Part shown: positions 63,929-64,000 of the stretch, piece by piece
Position numbering within the stretch: position 1 is the first letter of the stretch
Layout: the number at the start of each line of letters is the position of its first letter
Assembly (NCBI GenBank): GCA_963699835.1
Contig: CAVOVJ010000004.1
Span: forward strand, 124,001 to 188,000
Reading direction: 5' to 3'
Source of the DNA: BM003 sp963699835
GTDB taxonomy: Bacteria; Pseudomonadota; Gammaproteobacteria; Steroidobacterales; BM003
Length of the DNA: 64,000 nt
The notes under the pieces: generated by a model
Told to the model about the DNA's origin: nothing
The model's input: the letters and a program-made list of their open reading frames with translations, nothing else
Database searches by the model: none
Position numbers and translations under genes: made by a program

Positions 63929-64000
63929 ATGAGCAGCGTACCGGATCGGGGCAATTTTCTCGGTCATCCAAAAGGCCTTTTCCTGTTGTTCGGCACCGAA
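63929..64000 (+). CDS. POT-family peptide transporter (5' end only)
   Basis: Only 24 codons lie in the window. They read MSSVPDRGNFLGHPKGLFLLFGTE, which matches the N terminus of proton-dependent oligopeptide transporters (HPKGL, then FF-like, TE before the first ExxERFSYYG motif). AGGGGA precedes the ATG at 63929 at good spacing. Next to a peptidase it would take up di- and tripeptides. The rest of the gene is outside the window. Confidence 0.8.
   Translation, partial: MSSVPDRGNFLGHPKGLFLLFGTE

Noticed and set aside
1..64000. tRNA or rRNA genes
   Set aside because: I saw no cloverleaf or rRNA sequence by eye; a covariance search would be needed to exclude one with certainty.

Overview
The window is GC-rich, densely coded DNA from the chromosome of an aerobic gammaproteobacterium. 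The evidence is a pilMN/mrcA divergent pair, rdgB-hemW, rph-PP2C-yicC, gmk-rpoZ-spoT-ridA-recG-ubiA, a complete bioBFHCD operon that includes bioH and bioC, a caa3-type cytochrome oxidase cluster with its assembly genes, trkAH, dtd and tatABC. I cannot name a genus. The lineage looks like a free-living, respiring heterotroph (TRAP transporter, GMC oxidoreductase, secreted peptidases).

Layout. 1-11.9 kb is core: type IV pilus genes (pilN cut by the left edge), PBP1a, citrate synthase, L31, a DnaA-box pair beside an AT-rich stretch, Rof, HemW, RdgB, RNase PH, a PP2C phosphatase and YicC. 11.9-27.3 kb is accessory DNA lying between yicC and gmk, which are usually neighbours. It holds an unrecognised Cys-rich protein, a VOC protein, a homocysteine methyltransferase, families of short intergenic repeats, a large secreted metzincin protease, a porin/exported amidohydrolase pair, a protein with a C-terminal TIR domain, an AI-2E permease and an unknown secreted protein. 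27.3-41.2 kb returns to core: gmk, rpoZ, spoT, ridA, recG, ubiA, a GMC oxidoreductase, comF and the biotin operon. 41.4-49.9 kb is the cytochrome c oxidase module (coxB, coxA, ctaG, coxC, SURF1, a thioredoxin-like protein and a joined ctaA-ctaB reading frame). 49.9-64 kb has uvrD, trkA, trkH, a TPR protein, a TRAP transporter of the 2-oxo-acid type, dtd, tatABC, a two-domain M16 lipoprotein peptidase and the start of a POT peptide transporter.

How the genes work together. CoxB/A/C with CtaG, SURF1 and CtaA/CtaB form a terminal oxidase and its copper and heme A supply. BioC/H make the pimeloyl thioester that BioF/D/B turn into biotin. gmk-rpoZ-spoT link GTP supply, RNA polymerase and (p)ppGpp. 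TatABC can export the Tat-type TRAP binding lipoprotein encoded just upstream.

Quality warning. Fifteen one-base frame breaks interrupt twelve otherwise well-conserved genes (mrcA, hemW x2, the amidohydrolase, comF, bioB, bioF x2, bioH, bioC, coxA, ctaG, SURF1, trkA, dctQ makes fourteen entries counting doubles; see the finding for exact sites). Fourteen are apparent one-base insertions. They look like sequencing or assembly errors rather than decay, so these genes are annotated as whole CDSs with the break position given.
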